Shown here: positions 36,001 to 46,534 of the stretch, one piece after another | Layout of the letters: each line of letters opens with the position of its first letter | Position numbering within the stretch: the stretch's first letter is position 1 | Origin: Selaginella moellendorffii | Lineage: Eukaryota; Streptophyta; Lycopodiopsida; Selaginellales; Selaginellaceae | Assembly: GCF_000143415.4 (NCBI RefSeq) | Contig: NW_003314347.1 | Location: 643,438 to 707,437 of the forward strand | Direction of reading: 5' to 3' | Length of the DNA stretch: 64,000 bases | The notes under the pieces: generated by a model | What the model was told of the DNA's origin: nothing | Databases searched by the model: none | What the model saw: only the letters and a program-made list of their open reading frames with translations | Translations under genes and position numbers: made by a program

Positions 36001-37815
36001 CATTACTCGCTGTGACAACTTACCTGGGCTTTGAAAAAGTCGAGCACGGGTTATTACTATCCGATATAACTCTGAAAGGTAGCCTTCTCACATCACGTTC
36101 TGAGCAACACATTTTCTTGTAACTAGGCTCGTACCAGAACACATTTGCGGTCGTAACAGAGGGAAAATTCTTAAGCTACCAAATTGTAAGGTTGAGTCCC
36201 ACAATGGTTTCTTATTGAGCCTTGATTTACAGAACTATGTGACGCGAGATATTGATTTTGCGAGGAACCAGGAAAATCTTCTTAAGATATACGAGACAAT
36301 GCAAAGCAACTTGTCATACTGGACTCCTCCACAACCCAGGGTAATATCGACTTTTTGTTCCTTTTGCGGAGGATGACACTTAGTCCATATAAGAATTTGG
36401 ATCACTACCCCTCTTCGCAATGGCCTCACAGCCTTCTTTCTTCTTTCAGGTTCTAGAAGCGTCAGTATTGGGAAACATTATGGTTTACACGGCTAATTCT
36501 AGACCCGATATAAAAACAGTTCCTGTGAATGTCTCCGGGATTCCGCTATTTACTATCCCTGTCGACGTTTTCGATCAGACTCAGCAAGCCTGGTCATCGA
36601 CGCCCATAGGTACAGAAGCTCAGTTTGCAAGCTCATCTTTGAAGATTTTGGTCCAGGTATTTTTTCACTGCCCGATTACTACTGCGAGGACAAGACTACA
36701 AAAGAACATTTGGATTGTTTCACTACCACATTCAAACCAAATCTTCGAGTTGCGGCTACAAAGACATCTGTAAGTCAGTTTTGTTATACGTCCTTTCATG
36801 TTTATGGAACTCTACATGCGTGAAACAGATTTTTATAGAGCACTTGGGTGCCGAGACGGAACCAAATCTTCGTATGATCAGACAGACCAGAAAAATAGCT
36901 GACCAGATGAATGCCGAGATCGGTGAAAATGTTGCCTACGTGTACGGGTATCCGTTCCTTTTCTTTGAACAGTATCTTCACAGCAGCCGAAACTTGTACA
37001 TTGTGGTGGGCTTCGCGTTACGTAAGTTTCTGTCAGCAGTCCATTCCTTTCAAGCAGGCTCACTGGTTTTTTCCTTTGCAGTTGGAGTATTTGTGGCCGT
37101 TCTCATTTTCCAGTTCAGCATCGTGATCTCGTTCCTTATCGTGATTGTGCTGCTCATGGTGGACTTGGAAGTGTACGGCTTTATCTACGTTATCGGTGCA
37201 AAACTTAACTGTACGTGTAGTTCTACTCTGATGACCAAAACTGACAATCTATCTCTTGCAGCCCTCTCGCTCGTTAACCTTGGCATAGTTGTGAGTACTA
37301 TGTGTTTAGCAACCTTTCGGCAGTTTCTAACGCTGTCTCGTGGTATTTTCTAGATTGGAATGGCGGCCGAACTCACGTACCTTGCTCGAGCATTCCTGAT
37401 GGTGGAGGGAACCAGGAACTACCGCGTTGGGAAGGCACTCGAGTGGACTCTGGAACCCCTGCTCCATGGTTTCGGAACTCAAGTGGTCGCGACTCTACCG
37501 CTCGTCTTTCTCAAGTAAGCGAAACTTTTAAAACTCCCAAGCCTGCGTTCTCATCATCCAGCCATTTCCCTCTTCATCAGGTACCACGCATTCCGAATCT
37601 ACTACTTCGCAATGTTCGCAGTCATGGGCGTGCTTAGCTTCCTCAACGGCTTTGTGCTACTCCCGGTGCTTCTCTCGTGGTTTGGACCTCCAGCCCTGCC
37701 CAGCCACATCCCTGTTGCCAGCACGCACGGGTTCTCGCACGTCGACGAAGATCAAAAGGGCGACAAAGAGATGGTAGAAACGGAGCCTGCACAGGACATG
37801 GACCTGCGCCCCTAG
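33068..37815 (+). CDS. Patched-like RND membrane protein (~23 exons, two apparent frameshifts)
   Basis: I read exons 33068-33210, 33271-33399, 33451-33616, 33674-33935, 33997-34109, 34162-34251, 34306-34537, 34609-34842, 34904-35050, 35101-35215, 35271-35458, 35512-35631, 35680-35740, 35804-35934, 35985-36078, 36127-36185, 36233-36340, 36450-36769, 36829-37021, 37082-37210, 37262-37290, 37354-37514 and 37581-37815, about 1150 residues. Patched proteins are 12-TM sterol/lipid transporters with a sterol-sensing domain. Here the SSD runs from about 34960 to 35630, with the RND GIDDVF motif, and ends in the Patched-type PMPIVRWFCWQ. The second half has PFLFFEQYLH and closes with NGFVLLPVLLSWFGP, both strongly Patched. 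NPC1's N-terminal Cys-rich domain is absent. The frame needs one G fewer at about 34498-34500 and one T more in the T-run at 36659-36664, so it is either a fresh pseudogene or an assembly error. Confidence 0.8.
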
Positions 37816-37965
37816 TGGTTTGTCTCTACTCCTTTCTCCTTTCTTTTCTTCCTTGGAACTTATTATTTCTTTCCTTGCAGTTCAGTTGCTATAAAAAAAA
37901 AAGCTCACTAGGAAAGAACTTCATGCCTTGGATATGCTGCTGTTTCAAATTCTAGTTAGGGCCAA

Positions 37966-38548
37966 ATGGCAGCAGTGGCAACAACTTCTGTACCTGCACC
38001 TGCAGCCCAACCTGCACCCGCACCCGAACCCGAGCGGCCAATCGAGGAGCTTTTCACAGAAGACCAGCTCGTTACTTACAAGGAAGTCTTCTCCGTCTTT
38101 GACAAGGACGAAGATGGTAAGTGTTTCTTTCGTCTCTGTCCCTGCGAATGACTAGAACAGTTTCGCAGGCTTTGTGGCGGCCAAGGAGATCGGGCCGATG
38201 CTCCGAGCAGTCGTCCAGAACCCGACGCAGGCAGAGATCCGGGGGATGGTCCTCGAGATGGATCCGCTGCAGATTGGGAACAAGCTGTACGACTTCCCCA
38301 CGTTTCTGCGGTACGTAAGCCGGAGGATGAAGGAGTATGACACCGAGGAGGAGCTGCGGGAGGCGTTCCGGGTGTTTGACAAGGAGCAAAACGGGCAGGT
38401 GTCGGCGGCGGAGCTGCGGGAGGTGGTGACGACGCTGGGGGAGGTTTTCACGCCGGACGAGGTGAGCTTGCTCATGAAAGATGCCAAGGTGAATGCCGAG
38501 GGGATGATCAACTACGAGGGCCTCATCAAGATGATGATGAAGAAGTGA
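37966..38548 (+). CDS. Calmodulin-like EF-hand protein
   Basis: Exons 37966-38116 and 38169-38548 give 176 residues. A Pro/Ala-rich N-terminal extension of about 30 residues precedes a calmodulin fold. EF-hand 1 (DKDEDGFVAAKE) is canonical and is split by the intron after its glycine, the classic plant calmodulin intron position. EF-hand 2 is degenerate. EF-hand 3 (DKEQNGQVSAAE) should bind Ca2+. EF-hand 4 is degenerate (AKVNAEGMINYE). The linker and the FLRYVSRRMKE helix follow calmodulin. It is a cytosolic Ca2+ sensor with perhaps two working sites. No lipidation signal is seen. It ends 10-20 bp from a possible convergent minus-strand gene. Confidence 0.88.
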
Positions 38549-38559
38549 GCGAGCGAGTG

Positions 38560-39068
38560 CGGAAGAAAAAGCTAGAGGAGAAGTACCATACCTCGGGCCG
38601 GAGATCCTTGTCTCCTCGAAAGTGATGGATTTTCGCGGCTTGAAGCTCGTCGATGTCCACAACTCCAATCCCTTTTGATCCCCACGCGTTAAGTTACGCC
38701 TTGATCAAAGCCTCGAAACCAGAACAAGAAGAAACTTACATTCGTAGCCACGAAGAACACCACTGAAAGAAAAAAAAATGAGAATGTTTCATACACACAA
38801 GAGTTCTCTTACCTTTCTCGTTTCTGAGAGATTTTCTGGACGATTAGCCAGCAAGCTTAAAGCTGTGATCATCGCAAACATCACTTTCTCAAACGTCAAG
38901 GAAGAGAAAAGCTCACTCCTGAGGCTTGGGCTGCGGGATCAGCGCCGCCAAGATCACCAATCGCGGCACAGCTGCCACTGAAATCCGTGACGATCGCGAT
39001 CTGCCACAGACCTGGCCACATTTGCGCTTTGATCGAAGACGCCAGACGAGCTTGTCGCTATCCACCAT
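38560..39068 (-). CDS. Possible small spliced gene, unrecognised
   Basis: I see exon-like pieces on the minus strand but cannot assemble them securely. One runs from about 39068 (MVDSDKLVWRLRSKRK). One lies around 38880-38810 and reads FEKVMFAMITALSLLANRPE with a good donor. A short exon VVFFVATN is at about 38762-38741. One at about 38690-38590 reads WGSKGIGVVDIDELQAAKIH. Donor and acceptor sites look real, and the hydrophobic MITALSLLA stretch may be a membrane helix. The frames do not join cleanly in my reading, so it could be a pseudogene. It would start only 20 bp from the divergent isochorismatase gene. Confidence 0.3.
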
Positions 39069-39088
39069 AAACCCTAAAAAAACACCAA

Positions 39089-39926
39089 ATGGCCGGGCCA
39101 CAACGAAGAACAGCGTTGCTTGTCATCGACATGCAGGTACTCCCAGCTCTAGATCGCGCGCGATGGATCTCTCTAAGAATTCCCGTGGCCTAGAACGATT
39201 TCGTCCTCCCCGGTGGCCCAATGCACGTCCTTGGAGCGCCAGCGATCGTCCCAGCGGTCCAGAAATCCGTGGAAACCGCGCGACGCCATGGCCACTTCAT
39301 TGTCTGGGTAAAGAGAAACTATCGATCGATCGATCGATCGATTGATTGATCGATGCTCTTGTTCCAGGTCGTGAGAGAGCACGATGCGAGCGCGAGAGAC
39401 GTGGAGCTCTTCCGACGGCATCTCTACGACGGCGAGACTGGCCCGACGTGCAAGGGAGAATCCGGCGCGGCGCTGGTGGATGGATTGATCCCACAGCCCG
39501 GCGAACACATCCAGCGCAAATTTCGATTCAGCGCCTTCTTCGCCACGAATCTCGACCTGGTGCTCCGCCGCGCTGGAATCTCCCATCTGGTGATCGTCGG
39601 TGAGCTCGAAAAGATTTTCCCCCCTTTGATCGTTCTCTCGATTCTTGCAACGCTCAGGTGTCCAGACTCCGAATTGCATCCGCGCCACTGTCTTCGATGC
39701 CATCGCGCTCGACTACGCCGTGACAGTCATCGCCGACGCCACCGCCGCCGCCTCTCCCGAAATCCACGCCGGTAAGGAAGAGTTGACATTCCGTACAGCG
39801 CTGGCCGCCGCCTTCCGTACTGTTTCTTTGGCTTTGATCTTGCTGCTTGTAGGGAATTTGTTGGACATGCGCAACGTGAGTGCCGCCACTCCAACTCTGG
39901 AGGAATGGGCCAAATTGGCTGGCTGA
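39089..39926 (+). CDS. Isochorismatase-family cysteine hydrolase
   Basis: Exons 39089-39136, 39194-39307, 39368-39599, 39658-39771 and 39853-39926 have matching phases and give 193 residues. This fold hydrolyses isochorismate, nicotinamide or related amides/ethers with an Asp-Lys-Cys triad. Here the Asp is in LLVIDMQ (residue 14), the Lys in HIQRKFRFSAF, and the nucleophile Cys in GVQTPNCIRAT. The cis-peptide GVQT and the tail DATAAASPEIH are typical of plant family members of this length. There is no targeting peptide, so it is probably cytosolic. The true substrate cannot be told from sequence. A rearranged partial copy lies at 60120-60660. Confidence 0.88.
39320..39354 (+). repeat. (ATCG)n microsatellite in intron 2
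   Basis: About eight ATCG/ATTG units lie in the second intron of the isochorismatase gene, just before the acceptor at 39366. The paralogous fragment near 60270 has only a couple of units, so the array is probably a recent expansion. Confidence 0.85.
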
Positions 39927-40007
39927 GATCGATACACACTCTCTCTTCATCGCAAAGACCTAATAAGCTCTTCTTTCTTCTCACATCTTGACTCCTCCTC
40001 GTCGTAA

Positions 40008-41895
40008 ATGCCGGTGGCGCTCTCCAAGCGATCTTCCAGCCCCGTGTCACCCCAAATCCTCTTCGATTCGCCGCCGGAATGGTCAGCTAAGGATAAGGAG
40101 CAGCCGCAGCAGCAGACCATGGCGTCGCGATCGTGCATCGTCAAGATCATCTCCTTCTTGCTCGTCTTCGCAATCTCCGGCACGATCTTGCAGAATTCCC
40201 TCGCCTGGCCGCCGCGCGACGACGAATCCCCCTCCAAGAACGGGGACACTAGCGATGCAGCAACGATCTTCAAGCCGCTGCTCCTCCCATCCACTGGCGC
40301 CACCAGGTCAGCATCGCGATCGCTCTCCTCCTCGTGTCAGATTCAAGGGCTCGACGATCGTGTTCTTAAGGTTTACATGTATGATCTTCCAGCGGAATTC
40401 CACTTCGGGATGCTCGACGCGGCAATCTCCGGTGGCTCGTGGCCTCGAAATATTTCCAGCCTTCCCCGCTACCCGGGCGGCCTCTACCAGCAGCACAGCC
40501 CAGAGTACTGGCTCACGGCGGATCTCTTGAGCTCCGCGGATCCCTCGTCTCGCAAGAGCCCGTGTAGCGCCGTCCGGGTCGCCGATCCAGCCACCGCGGA
40601 CATCTTCTTCGTGCCGTTCTTCTCATCGCTCAGCTACAATCGGTATTGTAGAACCGGGCATAGATTCCAAGGGGGTAGGGGCTGCGTGGAGAACGATCGA
40701 TTGGAGAAGCGATTGGTGGAGTTTCTCAGGGGCCAGGAATTGTGGAGGAGGAACGGTGGGGTGGATCACGTAATTGTGATGCATCACCCAAACAGCTTGA
40801 TGGTGGCCAGGAGCTTGCTCAAGGAGGCTATGTTCGTGGTAGCGGACTTTGGGAGGTTCTCTCGGGCGGTGGCAAACATGAGGAAGGATATAGTGGCGCC
40901 TTACAAGCACGTCATACCATCGTTTGCTCGCGACGCTACCACGTTTGAGAGCCGTGAGACGCTTCTCTTCTTCCAGGGCGCGATTGTGAGAAAGGAGGTA
41001 GGCCATTCTTTCCCTTGTTTGAGTCTTCTTCTTTTTGTGATGTGTGTGTGTGTGTGTGTCTTCTTCCTTCTTCATTGTTTCTCGGTTCCTTTAACACGTT
41101 TCATGTGATGCAAGCTTGAGATTCTTGGTTTTTTTCTGGCTGCCAGGCTTCCTCTGAATGACGAGAGAATGATTCATTGCTTGATTTTTAGTCCCGGGAC
41201 GTTGTCGCCAAGCAAAAACACTAGCGTGTGATGATTCACTGCCAGTCCTTTTCTGATGAACAGTATTCTTTTCCTTTTTTTACTCGCGCGATCGTGGAAT
41301 CACAGCCTGGGTCTTTCTGTTAAGCCGTTTAGATCGATCACTACCAGCCTAAGTAACTCACGCGCTGTTCTTTCGGTTTTTTGTTCCTGGACAGGGCGGG
41401 ATCATCAGGCAGAAACTCTATGAGATCCTCAAGGACAGTCCGGGCGTCCACTTCGTGACGGGCAACACCCAAAAGGATGGCATCCGCAGCGCCACCGCGG
41501 GTATGAGGAACGCCAAGTTTTGCTTGCACCTGGCAGGCGACACGCCGTCGTCGAACCGCCTGTTCGACGCCATCGCCAGCCACTGCGTGCCCGTGATCAT
41601 CAGCGACGAGATCGAGCTGCCGTTCGAGGACGAGCTCGACTACTCGCAGTTTTGCGTGTTTGTGGAGTCGGACAAGGCGCTGCGCAAGGGATTCGTGGTG
41701 CGAGCGCTCGAGAGAATCGGGCGGGACGAGTGGACGCGGAAGTGGGCGATGCTCAAGAGCGTGGAGCGGCACTTCGAGTACCAGCATCCATCGCTCCCCG
41801 AGGACGCGGTCCACATGACGTGGAGAGGAATCGCCAAAAGGGTCCCAGCCTTGAAATCCACGGCACACAAAATCCATAGATACGATAGGCACTGA
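40008..41895 (+). CDS. GT47 exostosin-like glycosyltransferase (ARAD-like)
   Basis: Exons 40008-40997 and 41395-41895 give 496 residues. It is a type II Golgi membrane protein: a short basic cytosolic tail, one hydrophobic anchor (IVKIISFLLVFAISGTIL, about residues 45-65), a stem, then the exostosin domain. That domain contains VYMYDLPAEFH, ADIFFVPFFSSLSYNRYC, DHVIVMHHPN, and in exon 2 the sugar-nucleotide region AGDTPSSNRLFDAIASHCVPVIISDEIELPFE. Plant GT47 enzymes of this type transfer arabinose, xylose or galactose to wall pectins, xylans or xyloglucan. The arabinosyltransferase ARAD group is my best guess. A second ATG at 40120 would shorten the tail without losing the anchor. The intron carries a (TG)n tract. 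A small fragment of the gene recurs at 60665-60760. Confidence 0.85.
41040..41060 (+). repeat. (TG)n microsatellite in GT47 intron
   Basis: About ten TG units lie within the 397-bp intron of the GT47 gene. That intron is long compared with the neighbours' 50-70 bp introns. Confidence 0.9.
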
Positions 41896-41972
41896 ATGCC
41901 ATTCCCATGGTTTTGTATAACCTGTGTATAAATCTTACTTTAAACCCTTTGATATAAACCAGGGAGCTTACG

Positions 41973-43440
41973 TTTAAGAGAGAACCATGTCACTGAGCCA
42001 AGTATCTCGGATTTCTTGATGAGCTGCGACTAGAGGCTTGGTAACTTGGAAGAATCCTCTCCTCGCAATCAACATATCCTTGATCTCTCCAAGCTCTCTA
42101 CTTTCCATCGGCCCATTGGCACAAGGAGTCACAGAAAACTTTTCCCCAAACACAGAACCTGCAGCTTGATACAAAGCTTTCTGGCCTCCTGTTGTTTTTC
42201 TTGAGTGTGGCTTTTACGTGCTCCACAAAAGAACTGCCAGTGAAGTTGCACAGCGCCTTGAGATCGCCATGGTCGCGTTCTCCCTTACCCGTCTTCGTCC
42301 AGGAATACAAGAGGCGACCGATCGTTAAGCTTGCGTCGGAAAGATGGTTCGTGTCATGCTTCCTTCTATTTTACAGATTGTTTATCGCTCGCTGCTTAAC
42401 GTTTACGGTCGTAACGGTCTTCTCGAGAAAGCGTCCGGTGTAGATAGTTGCCACAGACCTGTGCATCTTGTTTGATCCAGGAAAAATGTCAATGGTTGTG
42501 AGGCTACAGGATTATGATTGACGATCCAATCCCGGAGGAGTTCGTGATCGCCGAATGACAAACCAGTAACCTGTGCTGATGCTACCTCCTAGAAAAAGAA
42601 AAAGAGAGATCACCCATCCAGAGATCAAGGAAGAAACTAAACTTGTATTACGTACCCAGGCACCACTTGTGAGATCGATGCCTTTCCACTCGATCTTCGC
42701 CAGCGGCTCCGACCAAGCCTGATGATTGTGAGTGTCTCTTGGGACGGTGGCTCCATGAGCATGATGTTCTCGAGAGAGAAGAGCACGAGCTTCTCCATTG
42801 AGTCATTGCCACCGGTTGCAACAGCCCGGGCATCGAGATCGGCAAGCCATTCGAGAGAACGGTTGTTGGTCTGGAGCTGGAGCAAAAGCCACGCTGAAAC
42901 AAGGCACGCCTGTGCGCTCACACTAAACAGTCGAAGGGCGTCCGAGAGTCTATGTGATTGTGAGTGTTGACAACGAGGAACTGCCTTTACGGCCTTCTCG
43001 AGATCTGAAAGATCATGGATGGTTTGGATATTTAGCAAAGAGAAGGAAACAATTCACATATGTGCTACACCTGCAAATTTAAGTTCAAGCTAAATGGAAC
43101 CATCATTGCAAGCTTAATGGAGACAAGGTGATGGCACTGTTTGGTGCATGAGGATTGCAGCTTCCCCAAATCTAGATGATCATCCACCGGGCAATCGAGC
43201 AAATAAACAGCACAGATCCTCCATTTGAGCTTTGAAACTGTGGGCTTGTCCAGAAGAAGTTTGGGGACCAAAGTGATCAAACAGAGCCCTTGGATTCCTG
43301 AGAATTTGCTCGGCTAAACCAATTCCCCACAGAGGAAGTAACCATAGGAGGCAATCCCCTTTACAGCTCACCTCTTTCGAACAAGCCCTTCCCAACCTGT
43401 CAAAGCAGAGCGTGTTTCTGGAGCTTGCTCACCTGGAAAG
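41973..43440 (-). CDS. Unrecognised spliced gene, possibly decaying
   Basis: I do not recognise the product. Exon-like blocks on the minus strand, in order, are as follows. About 43400-43080 holds VSKLKWRICAVYLLDCPVDD. About 42995-42665 is helical and Leu-rich, including LADLDARAVATGG and MEKLVLFSLENIM, and after a splice AWSEPLAKIEWKGIDLTSGAW. About 42590-42430 holds VASAQVTGLSFGDHELLRDW. About 42310-42190 holds FTGSSFVEHVKATLKK. 42184-41973 holds the last block, ending WLSDMVLS. GT-AG sites separate most blocks. The last two blocks lie in different frames without a clear intron, so a frameshift near 42190 is possible. It looks like a soluble helical protein. Its 3' end faces the GT47 gene. 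Confidence 0.45.
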
Positions 43441-43639
43441 CCACCAGTGAGACTACGGGAGGAGACCTCACACTAATCTACACGAAATGTCCTCGTGTCT
43501 AGAGCAAGGATCTGGATTTCGTGTCACAGGGAGTACTAATATGACCACACACTCAAGGTGCCATTTTATAAGTACGTTTTTCATGTCGCAGTCGTTTGCA
43601 TGACTGTACTTGGTGGTCGGAAAGAACTGGAACGCGTTT

Positions 43640-45130
43640 CACAAACGGTTGGTTTAGTCAGAAATATCACGTAAGGTTTCACTTTTTGTTTGCAGGTGTT
43701 CATATCAGTAAGTCCAGGAAAACCTATGCAGGACTCTCTTGGTGGCAACACCAGACTGTAATAATAGGTATGCCTTTCGATTTTAGTTTATGTGCAGATT
43801 CTAACGCAGAAGAAACTCTCAACACTCCGAAGGATGCTAATCGAGCTCGAAGTGTTTTTATTTGCAGGTAAATCATAGAACTTCTAAAACTGAGACAGTA
43901 AATCGAACTTCTACAATATCAACTTCTTTGTGCGCCCAGGTTTGTCATGTCGATACAAAACGGTTTTCTTGATCTTGCTCCTTTGCAGATACTTGAGAAG
44001 TATGGATCGAAGCGAGAAATGCTGAATTATATTCGGAGCTTCAACCGCAGCATGCTCTTCATGCTTGTGTGTTGTTTCAGGCAGAGATGAAGTCGTTCGC
44101 AAAATCTGGCTCTACGGTTCTACAACAGCATTTCGAAAGAAAGTTGGTGGGGCTCGAAGAAGAAGAAGGCATTGGAGGTAAGTTAGTTCCCCTATAGTCA
44201 TTTTTTCCTTACTCAAAGCTGTAGAGGCATAGACATGTTTGACTTTCCGAGCTGGAAAATCTTGCTGAGCAAACACAGAAAATGCAAGATTCATACATTC
44301 AAAAACTTAAAGAACTCGAGGCAAGTATATTTTCCACTACCAAGATAATCAGTCGCACTTGCTCAAACAACAGTGATGAGCCTGCTAGACGTTTGACGAA
44401 ATCCAAAGGTGTGCTCTTCTTGAATCTTGTTTTACTCTTTTATACGTGGTATGAAGGTGCAATTGCAACAAAAATAAAGCAAAAACATGAGCAGTTCTGG
44501 TTGTGGAAGGCTGAAGAACTGTTACAAATCTGTACCAGCATTTATTTTGACTAGTTTCGTAAATTCTTTGTGAACGTTGTTTCAGTGGAAGACAGGACGC
44601 TGCCTCGCAGGTTATCTGGGCGGGAGGCAGGTCCGTGGCAAGATTGTTGTTTTCTGTTACTCTAGCTCGAGGCACTGGGCAGGCACTGGGCAGGCATTTG
44701 AGCAGACAATGGACACGCTTTTCAGGTCATAGCTGTGTTTCTCTCCTTTCGGATTTTAAAACTCTGATTTACAGACGGATGATAAAGTCTTACGATCGAA
44801 GTGTCGTGTTCACGAAGTTCGTGCAGCTTTTGACAAGCAGAGTGAAGCGTAAGTTGAGGCCTTTATTGTTTGCAATGTGCGCCTCAACGGTTTTACTTTG
44901 ATAAACTGTCAAAGCTAAATGTATAATCCTTCATACAATACGCAAAACGGGTATACTACAAAAGTTTATCTTGTCTACTGATGCTGTAATCGTTTACCGA
45001 AGCACGGGCAAGCTGGTTTACTTGAGAACATGCTGAATGCATCTTCAGATGCATTGGTTTCAATGGCATCGGAGATCTCTGAAGCCAAAGAGAGCGCGAG
45101 CTCAACGGTCATGCACGATGGCTCCATTTA
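43640..45130 (+). pseudogene. Kinesin-like pseudogene (motor end plus coiled coil)
   Basis: The end of a kinesin motor domain is visible near 43727-43770: QDSLGGNT in one frame continues as QTVII in another, so the motif is frameshifted. Near 43800-43850 SNAEETLNTPKDANRA corresponds to the conserved NAEETLSTLKFA block at the end of kinesin motors. Downstream exon-like pieces are coiled-coil in character: EMKSFAKSGSTVLQQHFERK at about 44085, LAEQTQKMQDSYIQKLKEL at 44265-44320, and ENMLNASSDALVSMASEISE at about 45025. Stops and frameshifts occur between them. Most of the motor, including the P-loop, is missing upstream. It is an old, truncated kinesin gene. Part of it (44282-44940) is duplicated at 61700-62370. 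Confidence 0.6.
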
Positions 45131-46061
45131 AATGCTGCGTTGACCTCCCCCGATTTTTTTCGGTGCAGCTGTATGTGCTTGGTATGGAATTTCTCTGTCT
45201 ATAAATAAGAAGCCAACACCAGATGCGATCTTCAAGTCGGGGAGACGGAGATACTGAAAGAGGAAGCTGTTGCCGTGGCCCTTGCTGCAGCGACAAAGGT
45301 AGATAAGTTTTTTTTGGCGTTTGCTGACACCAAGACTATTACTTTCGTGTTGAGGTGAGATGGAGGAGCTGCCGTTGGGTTTCTCCAATCTTGCAGAGCC
45401 ATATTACAAACACTAGCGTTGATGGTTCGTCAGATTACGACGTCCAAAAGTCTACTAAATAGTAGAATGGCTTGACTTGCAGCTGGTCCCTCTAGTCTGG
45501 ACTAATGACAAGCAGTCAGGTTTTCAAATGAAGCTAAAGTAAAGTCATCAGCAGCGGTGGTCCTTCCACTTCCAAAGTGGTCGGTCTGCTGGAGATTACT
45601 TGATCAATCAAGGATGGGACAGGTTACAGATTTGATGCGAGGTGTTGCGATTGAGAGTCTGAAAGGTTTGCAACTTAAAATCTACAACTTTATGATGCTT
45701 CAGACAACAGGAATCGAAATGTATCAGGGATACTTTGAACAGACATATCCGGATGGATAGCAACATATTTTTACCCCTATCCAATTTATAACTTTTTTAA
45801 ACACTTCTTAGTATATTCTAGTTTATTCTAATGGTTGAAAATTATTTTGTGTTTATAAATTATAACTATGTTTATAATATAAATTTTTATTTGATCAACT
45901 AAATTAATAAATAGGAATAACACTATTAAGAAAATCAAACATTCAAGGCACAATAAATTATTATTTTTGTGTATAAAATGCATCGTAAAATTTTTATTGG
46001 TAGAATGGACTAACTCAATTCTTATCAGTTCCTGGCAGTTTTTTGAGAGAATACCTTAAGC
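45131..46061. other. Intergenic, AT-rich after 45760
   Basis: No gene called. Short frames at 45150-45400 and 45557-45760 show no domain. From 45780 the sequence (AT-rich) matches 62390-62600 of the second block closely. The ~820 bp from 44955 to 45780 have no counterpart there. Confidence 0.4.
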
Positions 46062-46445
46062 ATGCACAAGAAACATGGATACATTTCACAGACCATGAAA
46101 ACCTCCAACAATGAAGCAGGGAGACAACAACCACTCCAAGTTTACAGGTTCTACTGGCAAGCAGACAAGGTAAGCAACGACATGCTTGATTTTACTCACT
46201 CCCTGGCAAGGAAGAAAGCTGCTAAAGTGATGGCTGCTCTAAAAGCCCATCTAGCAAAGAAGGATCGAAGCTCTAAAGCAGAAGCAAAGACCATCCCCAA
46301 GACCCCTTGGTCGTAAGATTTTTGTTATCTTTATAGATTCTCACAGATAAGGAAACCACGAGGTTTCCAGGTTTTAAAGGATTTACAGGAGGCCTTCCAG
46401 CGACATTGGGCTCATCATCCAGAAGCTGTTTCAGAGCACATTTAA
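46062..46445 (+). pseudogene. Small two-exon gene of unknown function, copy 1
   Basis: Exon 1 (46062-46312) reads MHKKHGYISQTMKTSNNEAG then a Lys/Ala-rich helix (LARKKAAKVMAALKAHLAKK). A GTAAG donor, a 24-bp intron-like gap and exon 2 from 46337 follow (FSQIRKPRGFQVLKDLQEAF). An extra T makes the frame stop at 46443-46445; in the second copy the frame runs on to a stop at 63097-63099. The 24-bp gap is unusually small for an intron, so the splice is uncertain. I find no known domain. It converges on CR copy A. Confidence 0.35.
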
Positions 46446-46534
46446 CGAGCAGCTACTGGTGAAATGCATAAAAAGACGGGATAGCATGTCTTCACTTTGA
46501 AAATGTGATACTTGAATTATATAATAATCACTAG

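Noticed and set aside
38072-38668. 198-codon minus-strand frame
   Set aside because: Mostly the antisense of the calmodulin-like gene. Only its right end may overlap a separate minus-strand exon.
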